Part shown: piece by piece, positions 1 to 11,439 of the stretch
Layout of the letters: each line of letters starts with the position of its first letter
Position numbering within the stretch: the first letter of the stretch is position 1
Origin: Zygnema cylindricum
Lineage: Eukaryota > Streptophyta > Zygnematophyceae > Zygnematales > Zygnemataceae
NCBI GenBank assembly: GCA_037447655.1
Contig: JBBHKE010000744.1
Span: 60,746-124,745, forward strand
Direction of reading: 5' to 3'
Length of the DNA: 64,000 nucleotides
Made by a program: the position numbers and the translations under genes
Notes under the pieces: generated by a model
The model's input: the letters and a program-made list of their open reading frames with translations, nothing else
What the model was told of the DNA's origin: nothing
Databases searched by the model: none

Positions 1-340
1 TTAGGTTGTTGTCGGTTTGGACTGAAACGTGGAAATCCGTACAATGTATACGCGTACTAAATATATCCGTACTAATGGACTTATAAGGGCTTCCCAGCTC
101 ACCCTCCACGCTGCCGTACATTTTGTCATGCTGAAAACGAATCTTCCTCGGATACTCCGTCCTTTGACCGTTCCGCAGCTTCCATGTCCGTACACGCTTG
201 TACGGAACTGTTTTACCCAATCGTTGCCATTCAATAGATTTAAATTTTGGAAATGCTGCGCGCAGGTACAACCGCGAATCGTTATTAGCGTCAAGGTTTT
301 TTCGCCACTTAAAACATCTTTTCTCCGTACACACTTGTCG
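1..340 (-). repeat. end of a dispersed repeat (family G), inverted relative to the copies at 3.5-5.4 and 11.4-12.9 kb
   Basis: On the minus strand this stretch reads as the same sequence as 12070-12190 (shared core GGTGAGCTGGGA followed by AT-rich sequence and a TTGTCGGTTT-type terminus). Its outermost ~85 bases also match 4735-4815 in inverted orientation. A further end, matching the CACCG/TA element family (ACCGCGAATCGTTATTAG), starts near 269 and is followed by the same TCTCCGTACACACTTGTC stretch found inside the element at 59462-59686. No coding potential is seen. The left limit lies outside the window. Confidence 0.55.
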
Positions 341-344
341 GATT

Positions 345-780
345 GTAGATTAAACATTTAAACATTGAATTAGAACATTTAAACATTGAAGTATAACATT
401 TAAACATTGAATTAAAACATTTAAACATTGAACTGGAACATAGAAAGGATCGGAGTTGGAGCGTTGCAAAAGTGAATTGGAAAAGTGAAACATTTAATTG
501 GAACATTACAACAATCAAGTTTGAACGTTAAAACGTTGATTTAAAATTGAAACTTTTATTTAAAATTGACACATTGAATTGGAACATTGTGACATTTAAG
601 TCGGAAAACTGAAAGGTTGGATTGGAACATTATTTTTTATTTTTTTTTGGGACAGAAAAACATTGAATTGGAAGATTTTAACATGAATTGGAAAATTCTA
701 ACATGGAATTGGAAAATTTAAACATTGAATTGGAAAATTTAAACATTGAATTGGAATTTTGAAACATTGGAACGTTTAAA
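345..780. repeat. degenerate tandem repeat, about 15-25 bp units
   Basis: Variants of ACATTTAAACATTGAATTGGAA recur with drifting spacing. Short reading frames here are by-products of the repeat. No gene is seen. Confidence 0.7.
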
Positions 781-1678
781 ACAATATTTAAGAAGCAGAA
801 AAAAAGGAGTCAGATGGGAACACAAATGGGAATCCCAAAAAGATAAATTTACGTTTTGGCTGTACATCCTATAAACAATCTAATCCATTTCTACCCAAAA
901 ATTTTGAACGATTGAATGAAAAAAAAAACTTTCTCAAAAAATGAACCATTTTTGAACCTTACAGAAGAACCAAAAAAACAAGACTACTACTCGGTCAAAA
1001 ACTCCCCCTTTCCATAATTTTCCAGAAAATACAAAAAATTGACACTTCCCCGAAATATTTACAAAGCGTTATCGTAAAACCGACCAAAAATAGAGACGAA
1101 AAAAAAAAAAAACATCTCCATTCCGGAAATGGGGAATTTGCTTTTTCCTATCCAGATTCTTTTGACTCTCCATAAGAAAAAAAAACCCCCAAAAAAAAAA
1201 ATTTAAAAGTACACGGAACTATTCCCCAACAAAATATCGTCCCATTGAAAACCCAAATTCGTCTCTTTTCGGACTTCGAAAAGTCAAATGGGGTTTTCGG
1301 ACTCATCATGAAATTGCTCTCCTTCTCCTCCTTTTCTCTCTCTTCCGTCAACTTTTGTGACAGATTGTCACACAAATCTGCACGGTACAGAAGTCCGCCA
1401 AAATATCATCTCGCCACTCAAGTAAAATCCATACCACCAAATCCCTGCACATGTCACAAAGACAAAACGGCGCGAGAAGGGAGAATAGGAAAAGAAAAGG
1501 AAAAAGCCAAAGCATCAGCCACAACATCTTATCTTTACAAAGGACAAAGCGAGCGACTCAGGCGAATCTTTTCGTCCCATTCCCCATATCAAATTTTCAA
1601 GCCCGCGGAGATATTGGCACAATCCACTGAATAAATACTACAAGACAAACCGCCGATAATTAAGCCACCTGTAAAACC
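781..1678. other. gene-free stretch, A-rich then mixed
   Basis: Contains A-runs and an open frame of 129 codons (1245-1634, +) with no recognisable motif and no splice context I can support. It lies downstream of the kinase relic on the other strand and could include that gene's former 3' end. Nothing else is seen. Confidence 0.5.
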
Positions 1679-1679
1679 T

Positions 1680-3087
1680 CATAGACCAACTCCGCCACCA
1701 ATTCCTCCGCCAATTTTTGCTTTTTCCCTCCCAATTTCTCCGCCCATTTGCTTCCTCCTCGCCTCCTCCCTCTCCACCCTCTCCCAGAATTCGAAGTCAG
1801 CTGGTCCAGCTGTGGTCAGCGCGACCCGCTTGATGGCGGTGTGGGACCATCCGGGGTGCTTGAGCGCAGGCGGCGGTCGGCGTCCGGCGTGTCGCGTCAG
1901 CCCATTCTCGGAGGAGGCGACCTCGGTGCCGCACGCCACAGCGAATGGAAGAAGTCCGTGGGCGACTGCCGCCGGAATCTCCAGTTCCGTTTTACGTAAA
2001 GCGGGCGGGCCACACAACGCTTAGGCATCACTCCCGAGACCACGTCGCCTTGGCCGTACCGTGATAAGCGCCACCTGGGAGCCGCCAAACCCGGCCATCC
2101 GGCCGCCTCTCCCTCTCCTCTCCCCCACTCCCTCCTCTCCCTCCCACCCCTCCGTCGCCGCACTCTTCATCATTTACCGTAACCCGAAATCCGTGATTTT
2201 CACTTCGGGTAGCACGTGTCACTCGCGCCGTCTCGTGAGCAACCCCCCCCCCCCCTCCCCGCCCCTCCCTCCCCCCCCCAGCAGCACGTTCTCTGGCTTG
2301 AGGTCGCGGTGCATCACGCCCCGCCTGTGACAAAACGCCGTACCGTCCGCCAGCTGGCGCATGATCGCCGCCGCCCTTTTCTCCGCCAGGCGGCCGCCCG
2401 CATTTATGAAGGCGAAGAGCTCTCCCCCGCACACCCTCTCCATCGCTACGTGCACCCCCTCGGAGTCGCAAGTCCACCCCCGCAGACCCACGATGTGGGG
2501 GTGCCCCGAAACGGAGGCCAGGGCGGAAATCTCTGACGTGGCGGCCTCCCATTGGCCCAGGGGGAGGCTCTTGACGGCGACCGGGGAGGAGGAAAACGAC
2601 AAATTGGGGGAGGAAAAGGACAAATTTGGGGAGGGAAGGAGAGATTGGGTGAGGAAAAAGACAAATTTGGGTCGGAAAAGGAGAAATTGGGTTCGGAAAA
2701 CGACAAATTTGGTTGGGAAAAAGACAAATTTGGTTCAGAAAACGACAAATTTGGGTCGGAAAAGGAGGAACTGGGTTTGGGAAAGGAGAGATTTGGGTCG
2801 GAAAACGACGAATTTGGGTCGGAAAAGGACAAATTGGGTGAGGAAAAAGACAAAAGGTCTGCGGCTCGGACGACGCCGAAGCGTCCGCGGCCGATTTCGG
2901 GGCCGAATCGGAGGGCGCCACGTGGCAGGGGGGGGAGGGGAGAGAGGTGGGAGAGGCGTCGGCGCTGACACGTGGATTGTGGGTTTTTGTCGTATTCTGG
3001 GAAGGGAGTGAAGGGGTCTTTCCCTGTCTTGTCTTCTCTCGCTCCGAAATTCATGTCCATAGCGCGGCGTTTAATACCGCAAGCCAT
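1680..3087 (-). pseudogene. Ser/Thr protein kinase relic (CAMK/CDPK-like)
   Basis: On the minus strand an ATG at 3087 opens MACGIKRRAMDMNFG and leads into the glycine-rich loop GRGRFGVV (near 2895-2865). The next kinase block, at about 2588-2290, has the ATP-binding lysine (VAVKSL), an alpha-C glutamate (SEISAL) and the catalytic loop HRDLKPEN. VKITDFGL follows near 2201-2179, in the same frame but behind an in-frame TGA, and then a good splice donor (CG then GTAAAT at 2177). Further down, RYGQGDV (near 2060) and C-lobe fragments such as ELEIPAAV, ADATRR and ALKHPGW lie in different frames. The motif order is right for a kinase, but the intact core is interrupted by a 21-bp repeat array, a stop and several apparent frameshifts. 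I read it as a decayed gene or captured fragment. A gene with very short introns and sequence errors in the C-runs is the alternative. The start is preceded directly by a long GA repeat. Confidence 0.7.
2589..2858. repeat. 21-bp minisatellite inside the kinase relic
   Basis: About 13 units of a GGAAAAnGACAAATTTGGGTC-type sequence, mostly 21 bp (7 codons). On the minus strand the array encodes SFSSPNL/SFSDPNL-like heptads. It sits exactly between the kinase glycine loop and the VAVK lysine, where a normal kinase has only about ten residues, so it expanded either in a short intron or within the coding frame. Confidence 0.85.
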
Positions 3088-3088
3088 C

Positions 3089-3092
<4 letters not shown>

Positions 3093-3120
<28 letters not shown>

Positions 3121-3297
3121 TTATCTCTCTCTTTATCTCTCTCTCTCTCTTTATATCTCTCTCTCTCTCTCTCTTTATCTCTCTCTCTCTCTTTATCTCT
3201 CTCTCTCTCTTTATCTCTCTCTCTCTCTCTTTATCTCTCTCTCTCTCTTTATATCTCTCTCTCTCTTCTCTCTCTTTTTATCCTCTCTCTCTCTCTA
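3093..3297. repeat. (CT)n microsatellite with TTTAT interruptions
   Basis: Runs of CT dinucleotides broken by TTTAT and TTTATAT. On the minus strand this is a GA-rich leader ending a few bases before the ATG of the kinase relic. Confidence 0.95.
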
Positions 3298-3499
3298 TCA
3301 AGCTATCACAGCCTTCTCCCTTTCAAAAATAGGTCGAAAACTTTTAATCACAGTAATCCTCACTAAATAAAAGCAGTTTTCTAATTCCCAGTTTTTTAAT
3401 TTGAGATATTTCTCCCCTCTCTCTCGACTCCTTTTAAGTCCCAATCCGCCTCTCTCTCTCTCTCCCTCTACCCCCCCCCCCTCGCGGTCGGTTTTTAGC

Positions 3500-5380
3500 A
3501 GCACGGGCGGTACAGTACAGGGGACTGGGAATTCACCGTCCGTACAGTTTTGGATGTAGAAATGTACGGACATTGAAATTATCGGAAGTCCGTACAAATG
3601 TACGGCCTAGTCGCCACGGCGCGACCGCCGGATTGCCGTTCGTACTGAAGTGGACCGCGGAGTTTAAAAGTATAATACGACAAAAATATGCAGCTGTACA
3701 GCTGTATGTGTGTACGAATGTACGGTAGTTAAATTGTTGAAACGTACGGATAATTATGTAGACAGTGGCGCGACACCAAGGAGAACGGCTGACACGTGTA
3801 GATAAATTATGAGTCCTTAGTAGCAGGATTGGTGACACGTGTCTTATGCCTTTATGGTCCGATGCAAAACGTTAACCTGTTCAGTATGACGCATGATTTC
3901 CCGGACGTACGGATGTACGGTTGGAAACTGCCCGGGAAAGTCTCGAAAGGTCGGTGGGATTATTAGAGCCGGACGGCCGGGCGGTATATTTTGTCGTTTT
4001 TAATGTACGGATGGCTGGTGGAGACGATGGGATCTTCTTTGAACGGCGTGAAGTTATGGAGGTGACGTCATCCATACGAGGGCATTTGTCTATGTACGGA
4101 CGTATAGTAAAGTGTACCTGGAACTGGTTTGAGAGGCAGTTTTGACGGTGGCTAAACGACAAAATATTGAAAATGCTGAAGGTGTGATTTTTACTGCCGG
4201 GTGGTGGTACGGAATTTCGCAAGTGGTCGTTTGGCGGTAGCGGCGAATGGCACGTGCGGGGACTCGTGTGAGAAATAGAAATGAGTGGAATGAATGCACT
4301 TCAAAGTATATATAAGGGTATGTCCCCATGTACTTGTAACATAGCGAACCTACTTTGTATTTTAGCGCGGATCCGGCGGACCCGCTTTTCAAGTGTCCCT
4401 ATGTGTAACAACGTGATCGTAACTTACGTTTGTGACGATTGTATAAGTCGACAATACCTGTGACGGTTGTCAACGTCTACAATCTGTGTTGTCGGACGTT
4501 ATTTTTTGGAACTGCTTGTGACGTCGCATGTCTTACCGTCACATTGTAGACGTACCGCCTTCCAGCCTGTACCGTTTCACGGTTGAAGACGAGGCGCTTT
4601 GCCTTTGCGTCTCCAGTCCGGTCGACGGGAAATGGCTTGGGAATTTCGAGACGCCATCTAGTACGGATATTTTATATGTTCTTTAGTACGAATAAATCTA
4701 ATGCGGATATATTTAGTACGGATGTATTTTGTACGGAAATATACAGTACGGATATATATTAATACGGACATATTTAGTACGGATTTCCATGTTTCAGTCG
4801 AAACCGACAACAAGTTTCGGATGTTGTTTTATTTATATATTTTCCGACATAACTTATGAGGCTGTGAATATTTGTAAATAAACATTATATAGCGGGGATA
4901 ATAATTGGTGGAGAATATGTAATTGTAAAATAGTGCCGGCTACGCAACTTTAGGCCGATTCTGTACCTTCACCTCCCACTCGTTTGTCCTATTTAAACTT
5001 TTGCTGTTTTGTGCCGTACCTGTAAATGTTGTTCCGCTCTGACATGTACGGCGTTGGTGAAGCTTCCGCTCGACAAACGACAAATCTTCTGCCCAGTCGC
5101 CTCGAGGGACAAAAAAGTACATGGGCCGCTGACACTTCGTCGTTCAGGGAGCATGCATGACGTCATCGACGGGTCATCAACATTTAGGGTTTGGGCGATT
5201 TATTGTCGGGAACTCCCTCCGGTTCCAGCTTGCTCGCAAAACGACAAACGAGGCTGCCTTTGAGAATGGCGAAGATATTTTACGATATTTCCATACTTTA
5301 TTTTTTTTGGTGCAAGCTAAAATATGTGTGCTGATGTCATCATTTTTGTCGGTTTTTGTGAGCTGGCACAAAGGAAGGTG
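3500..5380 (+). repeat. dispersed repeat family G, copy 1
   Basis: Long collinear similarity to 11440-12850, for example TGCCCGGGAAAGTCTCGAAA, then CGGACGGCCGGGCGGT, GAAGTTATGGAGGTGACGTC, CAATTGGTGGA-like and GATTCTGTACCTTCACCTCC. This copy is interrupted at about 4290-4640 by sequence resembling the left end of the Harbinger-like family (GGTATGTCCCCATGTACTTG at 4318). Rich in CGTAC/GTACG words. Open frames are short and without motifs. Confidence 0.65.
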
Positions 5381-6418
5381 AGAGGACTTTGGAGCCTCTT
5401 TGGACCTATTGCGGAAGATACCGAATCTAAAAGGTTGCCTTTTCCTTTAAATAATAAACCCTAAAAAACCCATAAATAATAAACACGTGTCCAGCCTGTA
5501 GCCATTTATTGCCACGTGGCGAGTATAAAATTCGGTGGTTTGGCACTTTCCACTGCGGCAGCTCATTCACGCTAAAAAGCAAAAAAATTGCAAACAGAAA
5601 CGGGAAAAAAAATCAGAAAAACCAATTTTTAATAAAAACAAAAATTGGTCACCTGAAGTGACACTGGCTTCTGACTAATGATGACAAAATCCGGGATGAT
5701 AGAAGTTGCTAAACCGGAAACCGACCAATAGACTGCCAGCTGTCATGTCCTTTTACGTCCTGTGGTCTTCAAAACGCGTCACGCTTGCTTTAGATTTTTC
5801 CTCATTCACGCATGCGAAGTCACCACGGTCCTACAGTGTACTTCTGACGGTTTTTAGGGTTTCCTAGGGTTTGTAGATTCTGTGGCAGTTTTGGGCGGAC
5901 CAAGTACGGAACGCTTGCACTCGATTTTTGTCTCTTTCGTAGAACGTCCTTCACACGTGCGAGGTCCCACGGTCCTACAGTGACCAGACCGGCGTGCCAT
6001 TAGCCGACAAAGACCAAACTGTGCCGAAAATCCGAGATCTGAAGCCAAGATGCGGACGAGATTGTCGTACCATAAAAATTTATAAATTGTACAGTTTGTT
6101 GTTTTCTAGCTCACGGGACATCTGGAAAACTGTCTGTAGACTGCAAATTAGTCGGCAAAGATTTTAAGATTGCTAAGCGACAGTCTCTATTTCTTGTCGT
6201 TTTGGACAGAAGAAAAGAGGTATTATGACATCATGACTTTTCGTTCTCTAGCCATGATGACATAAGCATAGGTTTCTCTGGACGCCAGGGTTTAAAATAG
6301 TTAAATCAGCATTTAATACGCACTTTAAGCGAAATGGAAAAATCGCCTCGGATCGACTAGCAATCCGCATCGGTCCGATGCAAGCGAGGGAGGAACTGCG
6401 AATGACGTGGCAGGTGAT
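5381..6418. other. gene-free stretch
   Basis: Contains several AGGGTTT words, an internal repeat of the phrase GGTCCTACAGTG (5828 and 5970) and no supported coding sequence. Confidence 0.5.
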
Positions 6419-6426
6419 GTCACAGG

Positions 6427-7232
6427 CAGAGGTCGCAAACGGTCAACCGAAACCGTGACCGACCGTTAACCGACCGCCCGCACCGGATCCGGAACGGATT
6501 CGGTTGCCAAGTTTTGGGGGTCGGGCGGTTACGGTCGGTTGACTCACCAAGAAAAAAAAAACGGTCAATTACGGAAAGTCAAACAAAAAACAAAAAAAAA
6601 AAAAAAAATGTAATTTTTTTTTCCAACATTATTGTTCTTTGTACTTTTGGTATCGTGGAAGCACGTGGCATCATGATAATCGTCGCAAATCTGACACGGT
6701 ACTAACACTATTCATTTCGCGAATCTTACAAAAACATAATCCAACATTCATGTACTTTGTACTCTTTGGCATCGTGGAAGTACGTGACATCATGATTAGC
6801 GTCGCAAATCTGACACGGTACTGTAGTAAGCTATTTATTTCGCAAATGAAGGGGAACGCGACAAAGCGTCGCAAATCTGACACGGTAGTACAGTATTCAT
6901 TTCGCAAATCTTAGGCAATGCGACATAGCGTCGCAAATCTAACACAGTAGTACACTATTCATTTCGCAAATCTTAGGGAACGCGACAAATTGTAATTATT
7001 GGCTTATTCCGTCGTACATTGATTTAATTTTGTACTTTTTCGGTTACGGGCGGGCACGGTTAGTCGCGAAAAATCAAGATTCGGTTAATTTATTTTTTCG
7101 TAAACGACGGTCGGTTAACGGTTAACAATTTTGGAGCGTGACAAAACTCGGTCGGGCGTCGGTTACTCAGATTTTGAAAAAAAAAAAACGGTCGGTTTCG
7201 GGTATGAAATTTTTTGACTTTTGCGACCTCCG
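6427..7232. mobile_element. non-autonomous hAT-like DNA transposon, 806 bp
   Basis: Termini CAGAGGTCGCAAA (left) and, inverted, CGGAGGTCGCAAA (right) are flanked by perfect 8-bp direct repeats GTCACAGG at 6419-6426 and 7233-7240. Subterminal inverted motifs built on CGGTCGGTT/AACCGACCG occur near both ends. An 8-bp target duplication and CAG-starting ends are typical of hAT elements. No transposase frame is present, so mobility would have to be supplied in trans. Confidence 0.85.
6660..6990. repeat. tandem repeat (~62 bp) inside the hAT-like element
   Basis: Four to five units containing GTCGCAAATCTGACACGGTA and ATTTCGCAAATCTTAGG. Unit spacing varies; the last three are most regular. Confidence 0.75.
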
Positions 7233-7246
7233 GTCACAGGATACTG

Positions 7247-7790
7247 CACCTTGAATCGCTATTAGCGTTATTAATGCTATATCGGCGCCCCATATTTTTA
7301 CCCCAAAACCTGAAATAGAATTAATAACACCATTTTTTACACGTTAATTAAGGTTCTAGTAAATTAGCGTTAATAATTCTAATTTATCATCTTCTTGAAT
7401 AGTGTGATGTACGGACATGTCATTCCGTACACAATGGTGCTTTTTCAAGTAAAAAAGTACAAAACATGGATTAAAATTTTAACGATCGCACGTTTTAGTT
7501 TAAAGATATTGATCGCGTATTGATATTACGGGCGCAAACCTAAATTATAGTTACAAATCAATTAGAGTAAAAGGACGCAAAGGTGTACGATTTGTCAAAT
7601 TTTGTAATCGTACCTATTTTAGTGTAAATATCGTAGTCGCAGATCCGTTATAGGCGAAATATACCCAAATTAGAGTTATGGATAAATTAGAGTAAAATAT
7701 TAATTTCATAATCGTGAAAATCCAAATTAGATTTAATAATGCTTATTATTTTACACTAATAATTTCTTATCGCAATAGCGAATTCACGGT
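7247..7790. mobile_element. small inverted-repeat element of the CACCG/TA family (degenerate)
   Basis: Left end CACCTTGAATCGCTATTAGC at 7247. The right end, inverted, reads ACCGTGAATTCGCTATTGCG, ending at about 7790. A second family end (CACCGTGAGTCGC) begins head-on at 7792. Interior is AT-rich with GTTATTAA/TTAATAAC words. The target site is not clean. Confidence 0.5.
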
Positions 7791-7941
7791 ACACCGTGAG
7801 TCGCTTATATTGTAAAGAAATTATTAGTGCGAAACAATTAGTGTTATTAACTTTATGTCGTAGTGTTTAAGTAGCGGTAGTCATTTGGCGATAACCGATA
7901 TGTAGCATTTTTTTTACCTACCGATAATCAAAGGGAAATTA

Positions 7942-9314
7942 GGGTGTGTTCCCATGTAGTCGTAACTTAGTCTTGCTACTTTGTTTTTTAGTGAAGATAT
8001 TCCGTACTCCTTTTCAGAGTGTCCCTATATTCGAAAAACGAATTTAGGTTCCCATGTAGTCGTAACTTAGTCTTGCTACTTTGTTTTTTAGTGAAGATTT
8101 TCCGTAATCCTTTTCAGAGTGTCCCTATGTTTGAAAACGAAATCGTTACTTTAAAATGTGACGGTTGTAGACGTGGGTACAATTTGGGACGGTTGTAGAC
8201 GATTACAAAATTCGCGACAATTTTTGAAGTTTATAAATTAGCGATGGCTATAGACATCTATTTTTTTGTGACGTTGTAGAAGTTTAGGGTTTTGCGACGT
8301 TATGACGTCATGCTCAGTTTTGCTAGCGTCGAAGTTATTGATTCAAGATATTTCGGACATGGCTTCCCGATTTCGTTTTTTTCAGCTTTTCTCACTCGAC
8401 TTGCCATCAAAATATGCCCAAAGGTATTAAAACGAATCACTTCCCAAAGTTCTTTTTATTGCATAACGATATTGTTGTCTTTCGCTCCAAAAAGTGAGAA
8501 ATAATCCTGATATTGTGTGAGAGAGAGGGAGGGAGGCGTCTTCACGGACTTCGCTTTTGCGAAATGGCATCCTTTGCTCGAGACCCCTCCGCGACCCCTG
8601 TACGGAAAAGAAATTCGTACAGTTTGCAATTTTATTTTTGTTTACTCACGTTTTGTAAAAATGTTTTGAAATTTTACAACACGTGCAAACACATAACCCT
8701 ATTCATTACTACACTGTCACTTCAAATAAAATAGACTCACGAATTGTTTTTCAGATAAAGTTTGAAGATGGCGTTTCTTGACGTGGCTGTGGGTCAAAAA
8801 GAGCAAGACGACAAGTTGCAGTACATTTCACATGGTTGTTCAATTCATGCTAATTTTTCATTTTTGACGATTCCTACGTATTATTCGTGAATTTTAAACT
8901 TTTCTTTAAAATTCGCTTAATACTTTCTGCACGGGAAACTGAACGGGGATTGTACGGAAAAATGTATGCAATTTTACAAAAAGAGATGTTGCACCATTTG
9001 CGCGCGGTAAGTTTGATTTTCTGTAAGCCTGTCCGTTTGAAACATATACGAAATAGTAAGAATGTAGTATCGGTTACGCATTTTAACGAACTTTTCAAAA
9101 CGTTAAATGAGAAACGCACGTATTATTCGAGCTTTCGTTTCGTTCGTACTTTCAGATTTGAACAACCATGACATTTCAAATTTGACGATGACTCAAATTG
9201 TATTACGGTTTTTACAAATTTTCTGTGTACGGTAGAAGATTTTCTTGCTGCAGGCTCTATTTTAGAGGACAAAGACAAAAAAAATCCATTACTTTAACAC
9301 ATGGGAACATACTC
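7942..9314 (+). mobile_element. Harbinger-like non-autonomous element, 1373 bp
   Basis: Left terminus GGGTGTGTTCCCATGT follows TTA (7939-7941); the right terminus inverted is GAGTATGTTCCCATGT and is followed by TTG. Internal sequence matches the elements at 41705-42650 and 48205-53804: GTAGTCGTAACTTAGTCTTG, then GACGTCATGCTCA, the ...GATCTTTCATTT-like block and a GA-rich patch. GGG/CCC ends and a 3-bp TWA site fit PIF/Harbinger MITEs. No transposase seen. Confidence 0.7.
7949..8150. repeat. ~102-bp tandem duplication
   Basis: The block GTTCCCATGTAGTCGTAACT through the GTCCCTAT motif occurs twice in a row near the left end of the Harbinger-like element, with a few substitutions. Confidence 0.85.
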
Positions 9315-9916
9315 TTGATTTTTTTTCGTCGCTGAAAAAATAATTTCTCCGTACACACTTGTCGGATTTCGGCGATAAAACTAGGGAATTGCTAATCGCA
9401 GAGACTATTTTTGCTACGCGCATATAGTTGTCAGAAATTGAACATTTTAAGTACATTTTCGTACATGCTACGTACCTTAAAGTTCATTTTTGACGGTCAA
9501 CCCGTCCAACAAATTTGACTTGCGAAATATTGTAACGGCGGTTAAAAAAGTGTCGCGCTTGCGAACGTCGACTGTCATTAAAAAAAAAACAATTCACACG
9601 GCCGGCGCAGGTTTACTATAGCAAAACTGCGGCAGCCACATGCAAAATGGCTGCGCGCAGATAATTTCTCACTTCACGTGAGCTCTACTGTGAGAGCACA
9701 CACCGACATGCTGTCACACCGACATTTGACTTCGCCGCAAAAATGGAATTTAATAGCGAACCGTTACACTGAACTTGGACACAAATAAAAGGACGACTTA
9801 CAACATGTATAAACTCGCACGAAACAAAATAAATTTCGTACAAAATAAAAAGCGTACTCGCGTATAAATATCGATGAGCTCAAGTGAGAAATTATCTGCG
9901 CACAACTATTTTATTT

Positions 9917-10936
9917 AGGGAATTGATCATGACAGTGACTGTTTTGGTTGCGCATAGTCACTTACGTCACTTTGTCAAAAATTGAACGTTTGAAGTACAT
10001 ATCGGTACAAATAAAGTACCGTTGAGTACAAATTTGACGGTAAATCGGTTTGACTACTTTGACTTTCAAAATATTGTTTCAACCGCTTAAAGTTTTGCCG
10101 CACTTGCGGACGTCGACCGTCATAATAAAATTAGCAATTGACACAGCCGACGAACGTTTACGGTAACAAAACTGCGACAACCACATGTAAATAAAATGGT
10201 CGCAGACAGTCACTTTTTGTCGTTACGTGACCTCCACCGTGAGAACACAGCCGCAAAATTGAAATTGAATCGTCTAAAAGTTACATTGAACTTAAACGGA
10301 AAGTGAAACGGGAATGTTAAACCGTACGAAATGAAATAAACTTTGTGCACTATAATAAAACGAACCGGCGTAAAAATATCAATTGAAATTAAATGAAAAA
10401 AATGCGCGTCGTCACGCGCGACGTAATCGAGCCACACTATCTACGACTCAACCTTCTTACATTGACAACAAAATTTCGTTTCGTGCGTTTTAATATATCC
10501 GTACAAAACTAACAGTAGTTCAGTTTAGTTTAAAGAGGTTTCGTTTCAATTTGCGTCTACGTCAATGTAACGCTTAGACGATTAAATTTCAATTTTGCGG
10601 CTAAGTGCTCTCACCGTGGAGCTCACGTAAAGACAAAAAGTGATTGTTTGCAACCATTTTATTTACATGTGGTTGCCGCAGTTTTGTTACCGTAAACGTT
10701 CGCCGACCGTGTCAATTGCTAATTTTATCATGACGGTCGATGTCCGCAAGCGAGGCAAAACTTTAAGCGGTTGAAACAATATTTTGAAAGTTAAAGTTGT
10801 CAAACCGATTGACCGTCAAATTTGTACTCAACGGTACTTTATTTGTACCAATATGTATTTCAAACGTACAATTTTTGACAAAGTGATGTAAATGATTGTG
10901 AGCAACCAAAACAGTCACTGTCATGATCAATTCCCT
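9917..10936. mobile_element. fold-back element E, copy 1, 1020 bp, inserted in D
   Basis: Ends AGGGAATTGATCATGACAGT and its inverse, flanked by TTATTT (9911-9916 and 10937-10942). Nearly the whole element is two inverted arms of roughly 500 bp meeting near 10430-10445 (for example ACTTTAAGCGGTTGAAACAA opposite its complement). The first nine bases are shared with D, so E and D are related families. Confidence 0.85.
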
Positions 10937-11161
10937 TTATTTATATGTGGCTGCCGCAGTTTTGTTACAGTAAACAAGCGCCGGCCGTGTGAATTGTTTT
11001 ATTTTTTATGACGGTCGACGTTCGCAAGCGCGACATTTTTTTAACCGCCGCTACAAGATTTCGCCAGTCAAATTTGTTCGACGGGTTGACCGTCAAATCT
11101 GAACTTAAAAATACGTAGCTTGTAAAAAACTGTACTACAAATGTACAATTTCTGACAACTA

Positions 11162-11358
11162 CACCGTGAATCGTTATTAACATTATGTACTCTATATCGG
11201 TACCCCAAAATTTGACATTGATACCTTAAATATAATAAACCACACTATTTAAGGACGTGGACCATAGTCTGCCACGTCTCTGGCACTAAATTAGAATGAA
11301 TGACGCTAATATTTTCTTTACACTAATAATTTCTATACGCTAATAACGATTCAAGGTG
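11162..11358. mobile_element. CACCG/TA MITE, 197 bp, inserted in D
   Basis: Inverted ends CACCGTGAATCGTTATTA and CACCTTGAATCGTTATTA, flanked by TA on both sides. The opposite arm of D gives the empty site: CGCGCATATAGTTGTCAG there corresponds to CGCGCAGG-TA-[element]-TA-GTTGTCAG here. Confidence 0.9.
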
Positions 11359-11439
11359 TACCTGCGCGCAGCAAAAATTGTCTCTGCGATTAGCAATTCC
11401 CTAAAACTATTAAAATTGCTAAAACTTCACTGTAAAGGG

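Larger units (their letters stand above)
9383..11402. mobile_element. fold-back element D, outer element of a nest
   Basis: Termini AGGGAATTGCTAATCGCAGA and its inverse are flanked by 6-bp direct repeats AAAACT (9377-9382 and 11403-11408). The arms are long inverted repeats (GTCAGAAATTGAACAT, the GACGGTCAACCCGTC block, CGCGCTTGCGAACGTCGAC). Element E occupies the middle (9917-10936) and a TA-type element the right arm (11162-11358). No protein is encoded. I do not assign a superfamily; the 6-bp duplication is unusual for the common plant ones. Confidence 0.8.

Noticed and set aside
1245-1634. A 129-codon plus-strand gene
   Set aside because: Ordinary length for chance in this composition, no family motif, no splice or promoter context.
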